Shown: positions 37,254 to 45,074 of the stretch, piece by piece | Layout of the letters: each line of letters begins with the position of its first letter | How positions within the stretch are numbered: the first letter of the stretch is position 1 | Assembly: GCF_001269925.1 (NCBI RefSeq) | Contig: NZ_LHVO01000015.1 | Location: 62,001 to 126,000, forward strand | DNA length: 64,000 nucleotides | Direction of reading: 5' to 3' | Origin: Pseudomonas sp. MIACH | GTDB taxonomy: Bacteria; Pseudomonadota; Gammaproteobacteria; Pseudomonadales; Pseudomonadaceae | Translations under genes and position numbers: made by a program | Notes under the pieces: generated by a model | Told to the model about the DNA's origin: nothing | The model's database searches: none | What the model saw: only the letters and a program-made list of their open reading frames with translations

Positions 37254-37309
37254 TCTTTATTCTGGTCTTTTTAGGTGATGGTGGCAAGCGCATGGCGCAT
37301 GGCGCATGC

Positions 37310-37660
37310 TCAGAACAGGCTCGGGCATTTGTAGAGCTTGATCGCCGAGCTGTCGAGGCCAGTACTGCCAATCACGTAAAGTGTTTGGATGTTGGCTTTT
37401 TCTGCAATAAAGCCTTCGCAAGAATAACCGCACATCATGATTCGGGCGGTGAAGCAAACGTTCTGCAGTTTGAGCTTGTACAGGTCTTGAGGCCAGGTCA
37501 TGCAGTCGTAATTGCCGCCAATGGGGCAGGTGACGTGCTCAAGCCCGCCAGACGCTAGGACTGTTGATCCCGCTAGGTTATCAATCTCTCCGTATCCCCA
37601 TGCGCTCTGACTCAGTCCAGCAACGATCAGCGGCAACATCCAGTGCAGTGTGGTCATCAT
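37310..37660 (-). CDS. Secreted cysteine-containing protein
   Basis: Unknown protein of about 116 residues with a signal peptide (MMTTLHWMLPLIVAGLSQSAWG). The mature part has five or six cysteines (VTCPIGGNYDCMTW, NVCFTARIMMCGYSCEGF, YKCPSLF) that can form disulfides in the periplasm. The start is uncertain between two adjacent ATGs, and GGAAAG is very close. Lysogenic-conversion gene by position. Confidence 0.55.
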   Translation of the reverse strand: MMTTLHWMLPLIVAGLSQSAWGYGEIDNLAGSTVLASGGLEHVTCPIGGNYDCMTWPQDLYKLKLQNVCFTARIMMCGYSCEGFIAEKANIQTLYVIGSTGLDSSAIKLYKCPSLF

Positions 37661-37778
37661 CTTTCCATGATTCAGGTGGTGGGGCGCTGACTCTATCAAC
37701 CCCTGATGTCGGTCTCAACGCCTGCCGATCTGGTGGCTCCGGGTGTGCTCCCCGGATGCGCCGCCAGGCTATTACATT

Positions 37779-37807
37779 TTGCTAACGGGCTGGATAGACT
37801 CTATATA
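37779..37807 (+). promoter_or_regulatory. Promoter of the DUF6387-like gene
   Basis: TTGCTA, 17-base spacer, TATATA: near-consensus sigma-70 promoter, 27 bases before the GTG start. Confidence 0.65.
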
Positions 37808-37834
37808 CCCCTAGTGACTGCATTGGAGGCATCA

Positions 37835-38734
37835 GTGGCAAGGCTGAGTAATGCTATACGCAAGGTGTCAGATATTCCCGATTGGTTTTATTTAAGTAAC
37901 TATAAATTTTTAGAGGAGCTTGATAGCGCGGGTTGGTATGAACAATTATTTGCTAGGAAACAGCTGTTCCTTATGCTTGGTTACCGAGCGAATAAAAAAA
38001 AGTCGATCGCTGTTGAGGATTTAGCATATAGGGCCGCGTTCGAAATATGGGAGAAGGTAAATGTTTCTTTGGCGGAGTCCAGCGTTTTATCTTCTATGTG
38101 TGGGCATGATGCGGCTAATGGCCGCGTTCAATCAGACTATGCAAACCCTATTCATTCATTGACATATCGGCAGTACTTGCAGCAAGAAACTAAAATCAAG
38201 GAAGACTCAAAAGAGAAAGCGAATGAGTGGTGGGAAAATATCAGTAGTTTTGATTTTGGTACGGGTAGCACGGATCTAAATCTTGCTTATCAAGTTATGG
38301 AGTTTATAGATCTGCCACTATATATGTCACAAAGAAGTACATCGTTACATGCAATAGCCGACGTCGACTTAACGATGCCGGATGCAGTTTTGGTCGAAGC
38401 TTTTAAAACGTGGCTGGCAAGGACGAGAGCTGACTTTTGCTTAGAGTCACCAAAACAATATAGGAAGCCAGATTTCGCCTCGTGGGTAAGGCTTGGAGTG
38501 TTGCCTTACATAGACTTGACATCTTGGGCTGAGATATCAGGCAAGAGTATTCCTAATAGGCTAATGGCAAACTTGCTCTTTCCATCTGGAGACGGAGGGG
38601 AGGAGACAATTAGGAAAACAACTGCTCCAATTGCGATGGAGATGATTGGTCGTGGTAAGTACTCAGATAGAACCACCCTCGATATATTGCTAGCGGTTGC
38701 TGCTCATGAAGGGCGAGTCGGTGCGGTTGGGTAA
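37835..38734 (+). CDS. DUF6387-like protein, accessory gene of the prophage
   Basis: Unknown soluble protein of 299 residues with AT-rich codon use unlike the phage core genes. VSDIPDWFYLSNYKFLEELDSAGWYEQLFARKQLF at the N-terminus is the pattern I associate with DUF6387 (IPxWF motif). The rest is helical with several Trp and Tyr. GTG start with GGAGG six bases upstream; an open frame of 43 more codons upstream has no ribosome site and lies over the promoter. It has its own promoter and stands between toxin-antitoxin and repressor, as defence genes often do. Function unknown. Confidence 0.65.
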   Translation: MARLSNAIRKVSDIPDWFYLSNYKFLEELDSAGWYEQLFARKQLFLMLGYRANKKKSIAVEDLAYRAAFEIWEKVNVSLAESSVLSSMCGHDAANGRVQSDYANPIHSLTYRQYLQQETKIKEDSKEKANEWWENISSFDFGTGSTDLNLAYQVMEFIDLPLYMSQRSTSLHAIADVDLTMPDAVLVEAFKTWLARTRADFCLESPKQYRKPDFASWVRLGVLPYIDLTSWAEISGKSIPNRLMANLLFPSGDGGEETIRKTTAPIAMEMIGRGKYSDRTTLDILLAVAAHEGRVGAVG

Positions 38735-38770
38735 TCCGGAAGCTTTTTTTGCTCTTTCTTTTCCGGAAAA
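38734..38770 (+). terminator. Possible terminator after the DUF6387-like gene
   Basis: TCCGGAA and TTCCGGA arms with a T-rich loop, and a partly palindromic TTTTCCGGAAAA. Weak by eye. Confidence 0.35.
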
Positions 38771-38927
38771 AAGATAGCCCTTTTCAGTGACTTTCAATTA
38801 CTGATTTTGTGTGAATAATTGGAAACCATCGTAACCGCAATCTCTTCGTGAGGGGCTCGATGGTATGTATAGCGGATTGAACAGAAAAGTTCGCACAGGT
38901 GTAAAAAATGGCACGTCGGGCATAGGG

Positions 38928-39383
38928 CTAATCATCGATCTCAAGATCTCCATCATCATCTGGGTTTGGCAGTGCATCAAAACGCTCGACCATGCCTGGA
39001 AATTCCTCCTCCATCATGCGCCGGGTTTCAGGATCCTTAAGTTTCATCCGGAGCCCAATGATCGTCAGTTTTCGCATCAGTTCTTCAGTCGAAATGCCAA
39101 GTTTTGCCGCCTCCGTATCGAACTGCTCGGCTTCTTCGGCGCTGAGCTGAATCTCGATTTCCTTAGTGGTCTTTCTCAGTTCCGGCATCAGATCGTAGGC
39201 GTCCATTTTCAGCACCCGGGCCAGTTTGAGGGCGCCACCCAGGCGGGGTTTGGACCGACCAGCTTCATATCGGACGATTTGAGGTTGGCTGATGCCGCTT
39301 TGTTCGGAAAGATCTTTTTGCGTCAGACCTGCTTCGGAGCGTGCCCATAGGAGGCGTTCAGCAAAAGATCTGGTATCGGTCAT
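38928..39383 (-). CDS. XRE-family repressor
   Basis: Protein of 151 residues with an N-terminal HTH (ERLLWARSEAGLTQKDLSEQSGISQPQIVRYEAGRSKPRL) followed by a hydrophobic segment and a ribbon-helix-like part (EIEIQLSAEEAEQFDTEAAKLGISTEELMRKLTIIGL). The tail is acidic. It lacks the LexA-type peptidase domain, so it is not cleaved by RecA; induction needs another route, such as an antirepressor. It is divergent from the Arc-like gene and shares a control region with it. Confidence 0.85.
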   Translation of the reverse strand: MTDTRSFAERLLWARSEAGLTQKDLSEQSGISQPQIVRYEAGRSKPRLGGALKLARVLKMDAYDLMPELRKTTKEIEIQLSAEEAEQFDTEAAKLGISTEELMRKLTIIGLRMKLKDPETRRMMEEEFPGMVERFDALPNPDDDGDLEIDD

Positions 39384-39415
39384 GAGCCCTCTAAGCCTCT
39401 TAATTACTGGGTTTC

Positions 39416-39510
39416 ATATCACTATATCAGACAACAAATGATCCCCAATGATCAGTATTGACATGTGATATCAAGTGGTATCAAATGATCATAAGTGATC
39501 ACGTTCGTAG
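39416..39510. promoter_or_regulatory. Divergent operator-promoter region 1
   Basis: Rightward promoter TTGACA (39458-39463), 17-base spacer, TCAAAT. Around it are repeated TGATC units (near 39439, 39448, 39486, 39496) and a TGATATCA palindrome (near 39466-39473), probable repressor sites. Confidence 0.6.
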
Positions 39511-39525
39511 CGATGGAGGTTAAGG

Positions 39526-39690
39526 ATGAGGCAAGAAAAAGTTCCGCTGGTGATTCGTTTGCCACTTCAACTGAGGGATTGGCTGAGCACGAAGTCAGAG
39601 GAGAACGGAAGGACAGCGAACGGGGAGGTAGTTTTCCGCTTACGGAAAATGATGGAGCAGGAGCTTGTTCATGAAAAACAACAGGCATGA
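39526..39690 (+). CDS. Arc-like ribbon-helix-helix protein, 54 aa
   Basis: Short gene in the Cro position, with GGAGG six bases before the ATG. EKVPLVIRLPLQLRDWLSTKSEENGRTANGEVVFRLRKMMEQEL fits the Arc pattern (strand VIRLP and two helices). First gene of the rightward unit; it overlaps the next gene by 20 bases. Confidence 0.7.
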   Translation: MRQEKVPLVIRLPLQLRDWLSTKSEENGRTANGEVVFRLRKMMEQELVHEKQQA

Positions 39691-40066
39691 AAAAGCCCCA
39701 AGCGCGCCAACGCTTGAGGCCTATGAAGCAGTGAACATTTCTGAGGACATTCACATGACGAAGCATACCGAAGTAAACGAAAAACTCAATGCTGGCGCTG
39801 TTAAAGCGCCGGTGACCGTGCCGCTTTCATTCGTGCGCTGCAACGTTGAGCGACAAGATTTGTACAGCGTTTGTCCAGGCGTTCCTGCTGTCGATGCTTT
39901 GAATCAGGCATCTTTCATTCTTCATAGCGTGAGATCGGCGCTGGAAGACGCGGGAATGGCAGGGCTCATTGTCACGCCAAGCCAAGCATGGTTGCTACAC
40001 ATGGCGGTCGAGTCTGCTAAGGCTGCTATCGACTCCGTCACCGAAGGCCTGGAGAAAGCACGATGA
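39671..40066 (+). CDS. DUF3077-like protein
   Basis: Protein of 131 residues. The C-terminal part, DLYSVCPGVPAVDALNQASFILHSVRSALED and SQAWLLHMAVESAKAAIDSV, matches the DUF3077 pattern known from Pseudomonas, function unknown. The ATG with AGGAG seven bases upstream is used. A second ATG 28 codons in also has a fair site (GAGG) and may be the real start. Confidence 0.6.
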   Translation: MKNNRHEKAPSAPTLEAYEAVNISEDIHMTKHTEVNEKLNAGAVKAPVTVPLSFVRCNVERQDLYSVCPGVPAVDALNQASFILHSVRSALEDAGMAGLIVTPSQAWLLHMAVESAKAAIDSVTEGLEKAR

Positions 40067-40860
40067 ATACTTTCTTCATCCAATCTGAGCAGCTTTCTGT
40101 CGATGCTCCACGTTTTCTGCAATCGCAAAACGTGGCGCGGATGTCATCTCGCGAAATTGCAGAACTGGTGGGCTCCCGTCACGACAAGGTGAAGCAGTCG
40201 ATTGAAAGGCTGGCTGAACGTAACGTTATCGTCCGCCCCCCAATGGGGGATGAACAGTCCAATGACGCACTGGGGCGTCCGCGCACCGAATCGGTCTATT
40301 ACGTGAGCAAGCGCGACAGTTACGTCATCGTTGCCCAACTCAGCCCTGAGTTCACAGCCCGGCTGGTGGATCGCTGGCAGGAACTGGAAGAGATGTCAGC
40401 AAAGCCCGCATTCGATATTGCGAGCCTGAACGATCCCAAGGTTCTGCTGGCCCTGCTTACCGACAACGTCCGCAAGGTAGTTGCCCTAGAAGCTGACAAC
40501 ACCGAGCTGACCAAAGAGAATCACGAGTTAGAAGTGAAAGTGGAGCAGGACGCGCCGAAGGTGGCCTTTCACGACATGGTTGTGGTGTCGCACAAGACCT
40601 ACAACGCCGCCCAGGCTGCGAAGCTCATCGGTACCGGCCGTACCAGGTTGCTACAGTTCATGCGGCAGAAGGGGTGGATCACTCGGTCGAACGAGCCGTA
40701 TCAGGCAAAGATCGAGGCCGGCCTGCTTGATGTGAAGCTAGGTACCTTTGAGCATCCCATTCAGGGCACTATCCCGACGTGCTCGACGCTGATCACTGGC
40801 AAGGGACTGACCAAGCTGGAGGCGCTGTGGAGGGAGAGGGACGCTGACCTGTTGGCATAG
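40063..40860 (+). CDS. Phage antirepressor, Rha plus KilAC domains
   Basis: Protein of 265 residues with two domains. Residues about 27-110 (MSSREIAELVGSRHDKVKQSIERL to YYVSKRDSYVIVAQLSPEFTARLVDRWQELE) match the Rha regulatory family. The C-terminal YNAAQAAKLIGTGRTRLLQFMRQKGWITRSNEPYQ is the KilAC/ANT domain. It overlaps the DUF3077 gene as ATGA. It is the likely partner that inactivates one of the non-cleavable repressors. Confidence 0.85.
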   Translation: MNTFFIQSEQLSVDAPRFLQSQNVARMSSREIAELVGSRHDKVKQSIERLAERNVIVRPPMGDEQSNDALGRPRTESVYYVSKRDSYVIVAQLSPEFTARLVDRWQELEEMSAKPAFDIASLNDPKVLLALLTDNVRKVVALEADNTELTKENHELEVKVEQDAPKVAFHDMVVVSHKTYNAAQAAKLIGTGRTRLLQFMRQKGWITRSNEPYQAKIEAGLLDVKLGTFEHPIQGTIPTCSTLITGKGLTKLEALWRERDADLLA

Positions 40861-40870
40861 AAATGAAGAG

Positions 40871-40894
40871 AGCCCGGTCCAGCACCGGGCTTTC
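40871..40894 (+). terminator. Terminator between convergent genes
   Basis: AGCCCGGT-CCAGC-ACCGGGCT followed by TTT. Confidence 0.7.
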
Positions 40895-40904
40895 TGCATC
40901 TGGT

Positions 40905-41330
40905 TCAAGGCTTTTCAGCGTTGGCCTTCTCAAGCAGAGCGGCAATGCCTTCGAGCAATATCAGGTCCGACTCCTTGAGCCTTCCCTTTGCCGCGGCCCT
41001 GGCGAGCTTTTCGATAACGGCAACTGCTCGCGGCGTAGCTTTGTCCTGAAGGGCTTGGTAGGCCGACGCGGCCTCTCGCACCACATCCTGCCGTGTGTAC
41101 TCACCCTCGATCATCGCCGGCCCTTGCCCGTTAGGGTTGACCAGGACACCAGGCGTGAGCCCGATTTTCTGCTCGAGGTTGAGCGCTGCTTTCTCGCCCA
41201 GGGAGCGATGCCCATTGAGGATCTGGGACAAATACGACGCGTCCAGATCGTGTTGATCGGCGAAGTCTTTCTGGCTGAGTGGGCCGATGACGCGCCGCAG
41301 CGCGTCGACCCTAAGAGTTTTGATATCCAT
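40905..41330 (-). CDS. XRE-type repressor, second switch
   Basis: HTH protein of 141 residues. GPLSQKDFADQHDLDASYLSQILNGHRSLGEKAALNLEQKIGL is a clear HTH with the QILNGHR recognition pattern. The C-terminal half is helical (VVREAASAYQALQDKATPRAVAVIEKLARAAAKG), without a peptidase domain. It is divergent from a Cro-like gene, with TTAGCAAA repeats between, so it is the best candidate for the main lysogeny repressor. Confidence 0.85.
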   Translation of the reverse strand: MDIKTLRVDALRRVIGPLSQKDFADQHDLDASYLSQILNGHRSLGEKAALNLEQKIGLTPGVLVNPNGQGPAMIEGEYTRQDVVREAASAYQALQDKATPRAVAVIEKLARAAAKGRLKESDLILLEGIAALLEKANAEKP

Positions 41331-41350
41331 AGGCGAATAGTGTCCCTGCG

Positions 41351-41398
41351 TTAGCAAACAGTAAATTATAAAATGCTATTGCTGTTGAGATTAGCAAA
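41351..41398. promoter_or_regulatory. Divergent operator region 2 with TTAGCAAA repeats
   Basis: Two direct copies of TTAGCAAA (41351-41358 and 41391-41398), each followed by GTAA within five bases, 40 bases apart. Shared with the cluster near 35.0 kb. Confidence 0.6.
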
Positions 41399-41428
41399 AT
41401 GTAATCTGGGCTTCTTTCGGAGGTAAAC

Positions 41429-41665
41429 ATGACGCTACTCGAACTGATCCGGTCTCTCGACACACCTTCGGTGGAGTCGTTGGCCAAACGCAGCGGCACC
41501 AGTGCCGGAAACCTCAAGCAGATCGCCCACGGCTTTCGACGGGCAGGCCCAGGCCTCGCCATCAACCTTGAACGGGAGTCGAGCAGGGCGGTGACCTGTG
41601 AAGAGCTCCGGCCCGATGTCGACTGGGCCTATCTGCGTAATTCAGTCCAAGAGCCAGATCTTTAA
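41429..41665 (+). CDS. Cro-like regulator
   Basis: Protein of 78 residues. TPSVESLAKRSGTSAGNLKQIAHGFRRAGPGLAINLERES is a YdaS/Cro-type HTH. CGGAGG lies before the ATG. It opens the rightward early operon opposite the repressor. Confidence 0.8.
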   Translation: MTLLELIRSLDTPSVESLAKRSGTSAGNLKQIAHGFRRAGPGLAINLERESSRAVTCEELRPDVDWAYLRNSVQEPDL

Positions 41666-41754
41666 ACCTGTTTAAAAGAACCCCTGATCGAGGGCGCATA
41701 TCTTCGCCCTGAGCTGAACGTTCCGCCACGACAACCACGAAGAGGTTTCCCGAA

Positions 41755-42177
41755 ATGGAACAGGTACATCGCGCAATACATGAAGCAGTTCTGGAGGCGG
41801 GTCCAAAGCAACTGGCTCACCTGATGGGTATGAGCCACACCGCATTGCTCAATCGCAGCAATCCGAACGATGACTCGCACCGGCTGAACCTGGAGCAATT
41901 CCTTCAGATCCTGGTGCACAGCAAGAACGTTGAGCCGCTTGAGCTCCTAGCGAACACCTTGGGTTATGCCTTGGTCCCGCAGGCACGGCCAGCCAGTAAG
42001 AACCTTATCGATGCGCTGATCCATCTCGCGGCTGAGTACGGAGATGTATCTCGACTGGTGCATGACGCCCTGGCGGACGGTCGGGTTTCACCTTTTGAGA
42101 AGGCGAACATCCAGAAAGAAATCGGCCATGTACGGCAAAGCTTGTTGGTACTGGAGGAGTCGGTCAAAGCGGCGTGA
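41755..42177 (+). CDS. CII-like phage regulator
   Basis: Protein of 140 residues. The N-terminal IHEAVLEAGPKQLAHLMGMSHTALLNRSNPNDDSHRLNLEQFLQIL is the phage regulatory CII family pattern (HTH that reads direct repeats), and the C-terminal half is helical. It probably activates repressor synthesis. Position after the Cro-like gene fits lambda order. Confidence 0.75.
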   Translation: MEQVHRAIHEAVLEAGPKQLAHLMGMSHTALLNRSNPNDDSHRLNLEQFLQILVHSKNVEPLELLANTLGYALVPQARPASKNLIDALIHLAAEYGDVSRLVHDALADGRVSPFEKANIQKEIGHVRQSLLVLEESVKAA

Positions 42178-42255
42178 TTACCTGTCCGAACGGCTAGGTA
42201 TCAGAGGAATAAAACGGGCGGAGAATGAATTTTGCCCGGTGCAGAAAGCAACAAA

Positions 42256-42275
42256 CCCGGCGGGAACCGGGCTCA
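42256..42275 (+). other. Hairpin after the CII-like gene
   Basis: CCCGG-CGGGAA-CCGGG without a T run; possible weak or N/Q-type attenuator. Confidence 0.3.
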
Positions 42276-42324
42276 TCTAATCGTCCTGTGTGATCAGGAC
42301 TACACAACTGCAGAGGTGTGAATC

Positions 42325-42807
42325 ATGGCACATGCAATTCGTAGTAAACAAGTTCGGTCGCCTGTTACTGAGCGCATTCAATCTAAACCCCGGCTGGTCA
42401 GTGTGCCCAAGAGCGTGTCAATCACGCCTACGGTGCAGCCTTTTGATGAGCGGGCAGGCTTTACCTACTACGAGGTTCAAGTTGTTTATGAGGACGCGGG
42501 ATTAAAACAAACCTACCCCGGCGTGCTGGATGAGTGTCTGGCATTAGAGCTGAAGGCCATGCTCGAGCCAGAAGTAGCCCCGTGCCCTGTTCGTATTTCG
42601 TGGGTAGCAGGCTGGGCAAAAGGATTCGAAAACTTCCTCCGGATGAACGACCGCGTAACAGACATGATCCAGTCAGTCCGATCGGCTGAGCGTCCTGGGC
42701 ATGAGTTCCTAGCTCGTCTTGGTCAGTTCGGTCCGTATGAAGGTTACGCGCCACAAAACAGCCAGGCAGGAAGCGTGGCGCCGAATCTCTCGGAGGTTCG
42801 GTCATGA
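42325..42807 (+). CDS. Hypothetical early phage protein
   Basis: Unknown protein of 160 residues. A basic N-terminus (MAHAIRSKQVRSPVTERIQS) leads into a beta-rich domain (AGFTYYEVQVVYEDAGLKQTYPGV). The C-terminus is proline- and glycine-rich. GAGGTG is the ribosome site. It is coupled to the next gene by an ATGA overlap. Confidence 0.6.
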   Translation: MAHAIRSKQVRSPVTERIQSKPRLVSVPKSVSITPTVQPFDERAGFTYYEVQVVYEDAGLKQTYPGVLDECLALELKAMLEPEVAPCPVRISWVAGWAKGFENFLRMNDRVTDMIQSVRSAERPGHEFLARLGQFGPYEGYAPQNSQAGSVAPNLSEVRS

Positions 42808-43256
42808 ACCAGGTCATTGACTCTAAGAGTCCTAGCTTCAACAAAAAACCTTTCTACCTAGTTGAGGTTTTTGACGGGCGTGGTGTGTACGGCTTCGGCC
42901 TTGGGCTAACAGACGAGCGAGTTGCTCGTGACCTGCTCGAGACTCTCGGTCGTGATCTGCTTGGCCGAATAACAAAACTCCACACACTAGCCAACCCACC
43001 AGAAGAGGCTCGGGGTTACCAAAAGCATAGGCAGTTTACCGAGCAGACTCAGCGCATAAAGGCGTTGATTGATATGTGCGCGAACGAGCCTTCGCCTGGC
43101 CGCTCCTTCTTAGTTGCCTTCGTGCAACAGCATCGCGCTGCAATGCCCCTCAGTCATATGGCTTCAATGCTTGAGCATGCCAAGTACGAGCCCGACTTTG
43201 ATGAGTTTGCCTATATCCCACTTCACCAATCTGCAATCGGGAGGGCATACCCATGA
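42804..43256 (+). CDS. Hypothetical early phage protein
   Basis: Unknown protein of 150 residues. It opens MNQVIDSKSPSFNKKPFYLVEVFDGRGVYGFGLG, then is mostly helical, with a C-terminal FDEFAYIPLHQ. ATGA overlaps at both ends show it belongs to the early operon. No family recognised. Confidence 0.6.
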   Translation: MNQVIDSKSPSFNKKPFYLVEVFDGRGVYGFGLGLTDERVARDLLETLGRDLLGRITKLHTLANPPEEARGYQKHRQFTEQTQRIKALIDMCANEPSPGRSFLVAFVQQHRAAMPLSHMASMLEHAKYEPDFDEFAYIPLHQSAIGRAYP

Positions 43257-43834
43257 GTGAAATATCCCAAGAGGTACCTGTCACCGTCATCGACGAAGCG
43301 CACTTCGAGAAGTATCCCGATGCAGCGCTGTTGCTGAAGTGTTTCGAGGTCGTCAAGGACGCGCTGGACGTCATCGACGAGCCGGAGTACTCCATTGAGA
43401 AAGAGGACGACACTCACCTTGACCTGTACCGAGCCTACTACGCACTCATGGTGTTGTTCAGGCGTAGGACTGGGCACGACGCGAGGCAAGTGGCCCAGGA
43501 TCACTTTGAGGCAATGAGCCGCCACTTGTTGGAGGGGAAGCCGCGACCAGAAAACAGCATTCCCGTCGTCGTGTTCCCTGGGGAGTGCCTACCGGATGAG
43601 GCATTCGCCGGCCTGACGGACCAACAACTGGCTTGCGCGGCGTTCAACTACAGCGATCGCGTACGAGTCCTGATCATGGACCACTCACCGCAGGCTTTGG
43701 CGTTGGACGAGGCTCGCACGCTCTCCATTGACTCCACCACAGCACTGCGCCTGCTGGTGTTGCGCCTGTCTGGCGGCTCAATGGAAACCATGTGTGCCGG
43801 GATGTGCCGCAAGCATGGGGAGACGCTGCAATGA
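43253..43834 (+). CDS. Hypothetical early phage protein
   Basis: Unknown acidic protein of 193 residues, helical throughout (EKYPDAALLLKCFEVVKDALDVIDEPEYS; LDLYRAYYALMVLFRRRTGHD). It ends with a Cys/Met-rich segment (METMCAGMCRKHG). Coupled to both neighbours by ATGA overlaps. No catalytic motif seen. Confidence 0.6.
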   Translation: MSEISQEVPVTVIDEAHFEKYPDAALLLKCFEVVKDALDVIDEPEYSIEKEDDTHLDLYRAYYALMVLFRRRTGHDARQVAQDHFEAMSRHLLEGKPRPENSIPVVVFPGECLPDEAFAGLTDQQLACAAFNYSDRVRVLIMDHSPQALALDEARTLSIDSTTALRLLVLRLSGGSMETMCAGMCRKHGETLQ

Positions 43835-44067
43835 TCGGCTCTGTCGAATCAACTACGGGAATCCCCGTAATTAAACCTGCAACGGCCTGCACCATCGCCG
43901 GCCCCTGGCCAACCTACGGCAACTTCCGAACGCTTCCAGAGCGCGAGCGCTGGGTGCTTTACGGCAGCGCCAAGGCCTACCGCGAGTCGCTTGAGCGCCA
44001 AGGTTTCGAGATGGCTGAAACCTATGATGCCTTCATCCGTCGCGTGACAGAGGAGTTGGATATCTGA
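43831..44067 (+). CDS. Small early phage protein
   Basis: Unknown protein of 78 residues. FRTLPERERWVLYGSAKAYRESLERQGFEMAETYDAFIRRVTEEL is a compact helical domain of the size of many phage accessory proteins. Its stop shares a base with the next start (TGATG). Confidence 0.6.
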   Translation: MIGSVESTTGIPVIKPATACTIAGPWPTYGNFRTLPERERWVLYGSAKAYRESLERQGFEMAETYDAFIRRVTEELDI

Positions 44068-45074
44068 TGGCGCGTATTAGGACGATCAAGCCAGAGTTCT
44101 GGAGCAGTGAACAGGTGATGGAGTGTCAGGCTCTGACACGCCTCCTGTTCATTGGTATTTGGAATTTTTGTGACGATGGCGGCAATCATCCTGACTCGGA
44201 GAAAACCATCAAGGCCCGGGTTTTTCCCGGCGACGAAATCAGCTCGTCGAGTATTCGTCGAATGCTCGACGAGCTGTCGTCGAACGGTCTTTTGGCCTTC
44301 TACGAGCACTCTGGCAAGCGGTATTTGCATGTCAGCGGGTGGGAGCACCAAAGGATCGATAAACCAACCTTCAAGTACCCGGAGTTTGTTGAGTCCCCAG
44401 TGGTGTCCAGTCCGCCACTTCTAGGGGCTGGCACTGATGACAACCAGAAACCGGGGCCTGGAGGTGATTCTGTCGGCGAGCCCTCCACGAGCATTCGACT
44501 ACCTCTCGACGAGTCCTCGTCGAATCCTCTACTAGGCCTCGACCCCGGAAGGGAAGGGATGGGTAATAGGAAAGGAGAAGAACAAGATCAAGAGCATGTC
44601 CATCGTCGCGATGCTCCGCCGGACGACGCGGCACCGGAATCTCAAGCTGAGGCAAATGGGCAGGCGCAACCCGTAACTGATCAGCCCGCTTCGGCGGACT
44701 TGAAACCGAAGCGAGATATCAAACCTGCAGCTGCGGATCCGCTAGACGGTTTTGAGCAGTTCTACCGGTTGTATCCGCGGCGCCAGAAACGACCGAGCGC
44801 CGAGTCAGCCTGGAAGAAACTCAAACCTGACGCTGCACTGCGCGAAACGCTGCTTTCCGCGTTGGCAAAACACTGTCTGAGGTCCGACTGGATCAAGGAT
44901 GGTGGCCGGTACATACCGCTGCCAGCGTCCTGGCTCAACGGCCGATGTTGGGAAGACGAACTCCTGGCGACCACCGAACAGTCCCACCACGTGGGTCTCA
45001 ACAAAATTGACCACACCGCCGGCCTTGAGCAGCAAGCCGACGGTTCATATCGAATTGCGAGCGTGACCCCATGA
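44067..45074 (+). CDS. Phage replication initiator-like protein
   Basis: Protein of 335 residues in the O-protein position. The N-terminus, ARIRTIKPEFWSSEQVMECQALTRLLFIGIWNFCDDGGNHPDSEKTIKARVFPGD, is the usual opening of phage winged-helix replication proteins. A long acidic, low-complexity linker follows. The C-terminal FYRLYPRRQKRPSAESAWKKL and PLPASWLNGRCWED is a conserved DnaT-like end. It probably binds the origin and recruits the helicase with the two following genes. The origin may lie within this gene, but I could not pick out iterons. Confidence 0.8.
   Translation: MARIRTIKPEFWSSEQVMECQALTRLLFIGIWNFCDDGGNHPDSEKTIKARVFPGDEISSSSIRRMLDELSSNGLLAFYEHSGKRYLHVSGWEHQRIDKPTFKYPEFVESPVVSSPPLLGAGTDDNQKPGPGGDSVGEPSTSIRLPLDESSSNPLLGLDPGREGMGNRKGEEQDQEHVHRRDAPPDDAAPESQAEANGQAQPVTDQPASADLKPKRDIKPAAADPLDGFEQFYRLYPRRQKRPSAESAWKKLKPDAALRETLLSALAKHCLRSDWIKDGGRYIPLPASWLNGRCWEDELLATTEQSHHVGLNKIDHTAGLEQQADGSYRIASVTP

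Noticed and set aside
44067..45074. Replication origin iterons inside the initiator gene
   Set aside because: The linker region has low complexity but no convincing run of equal direct repeats could be fixed by eye.
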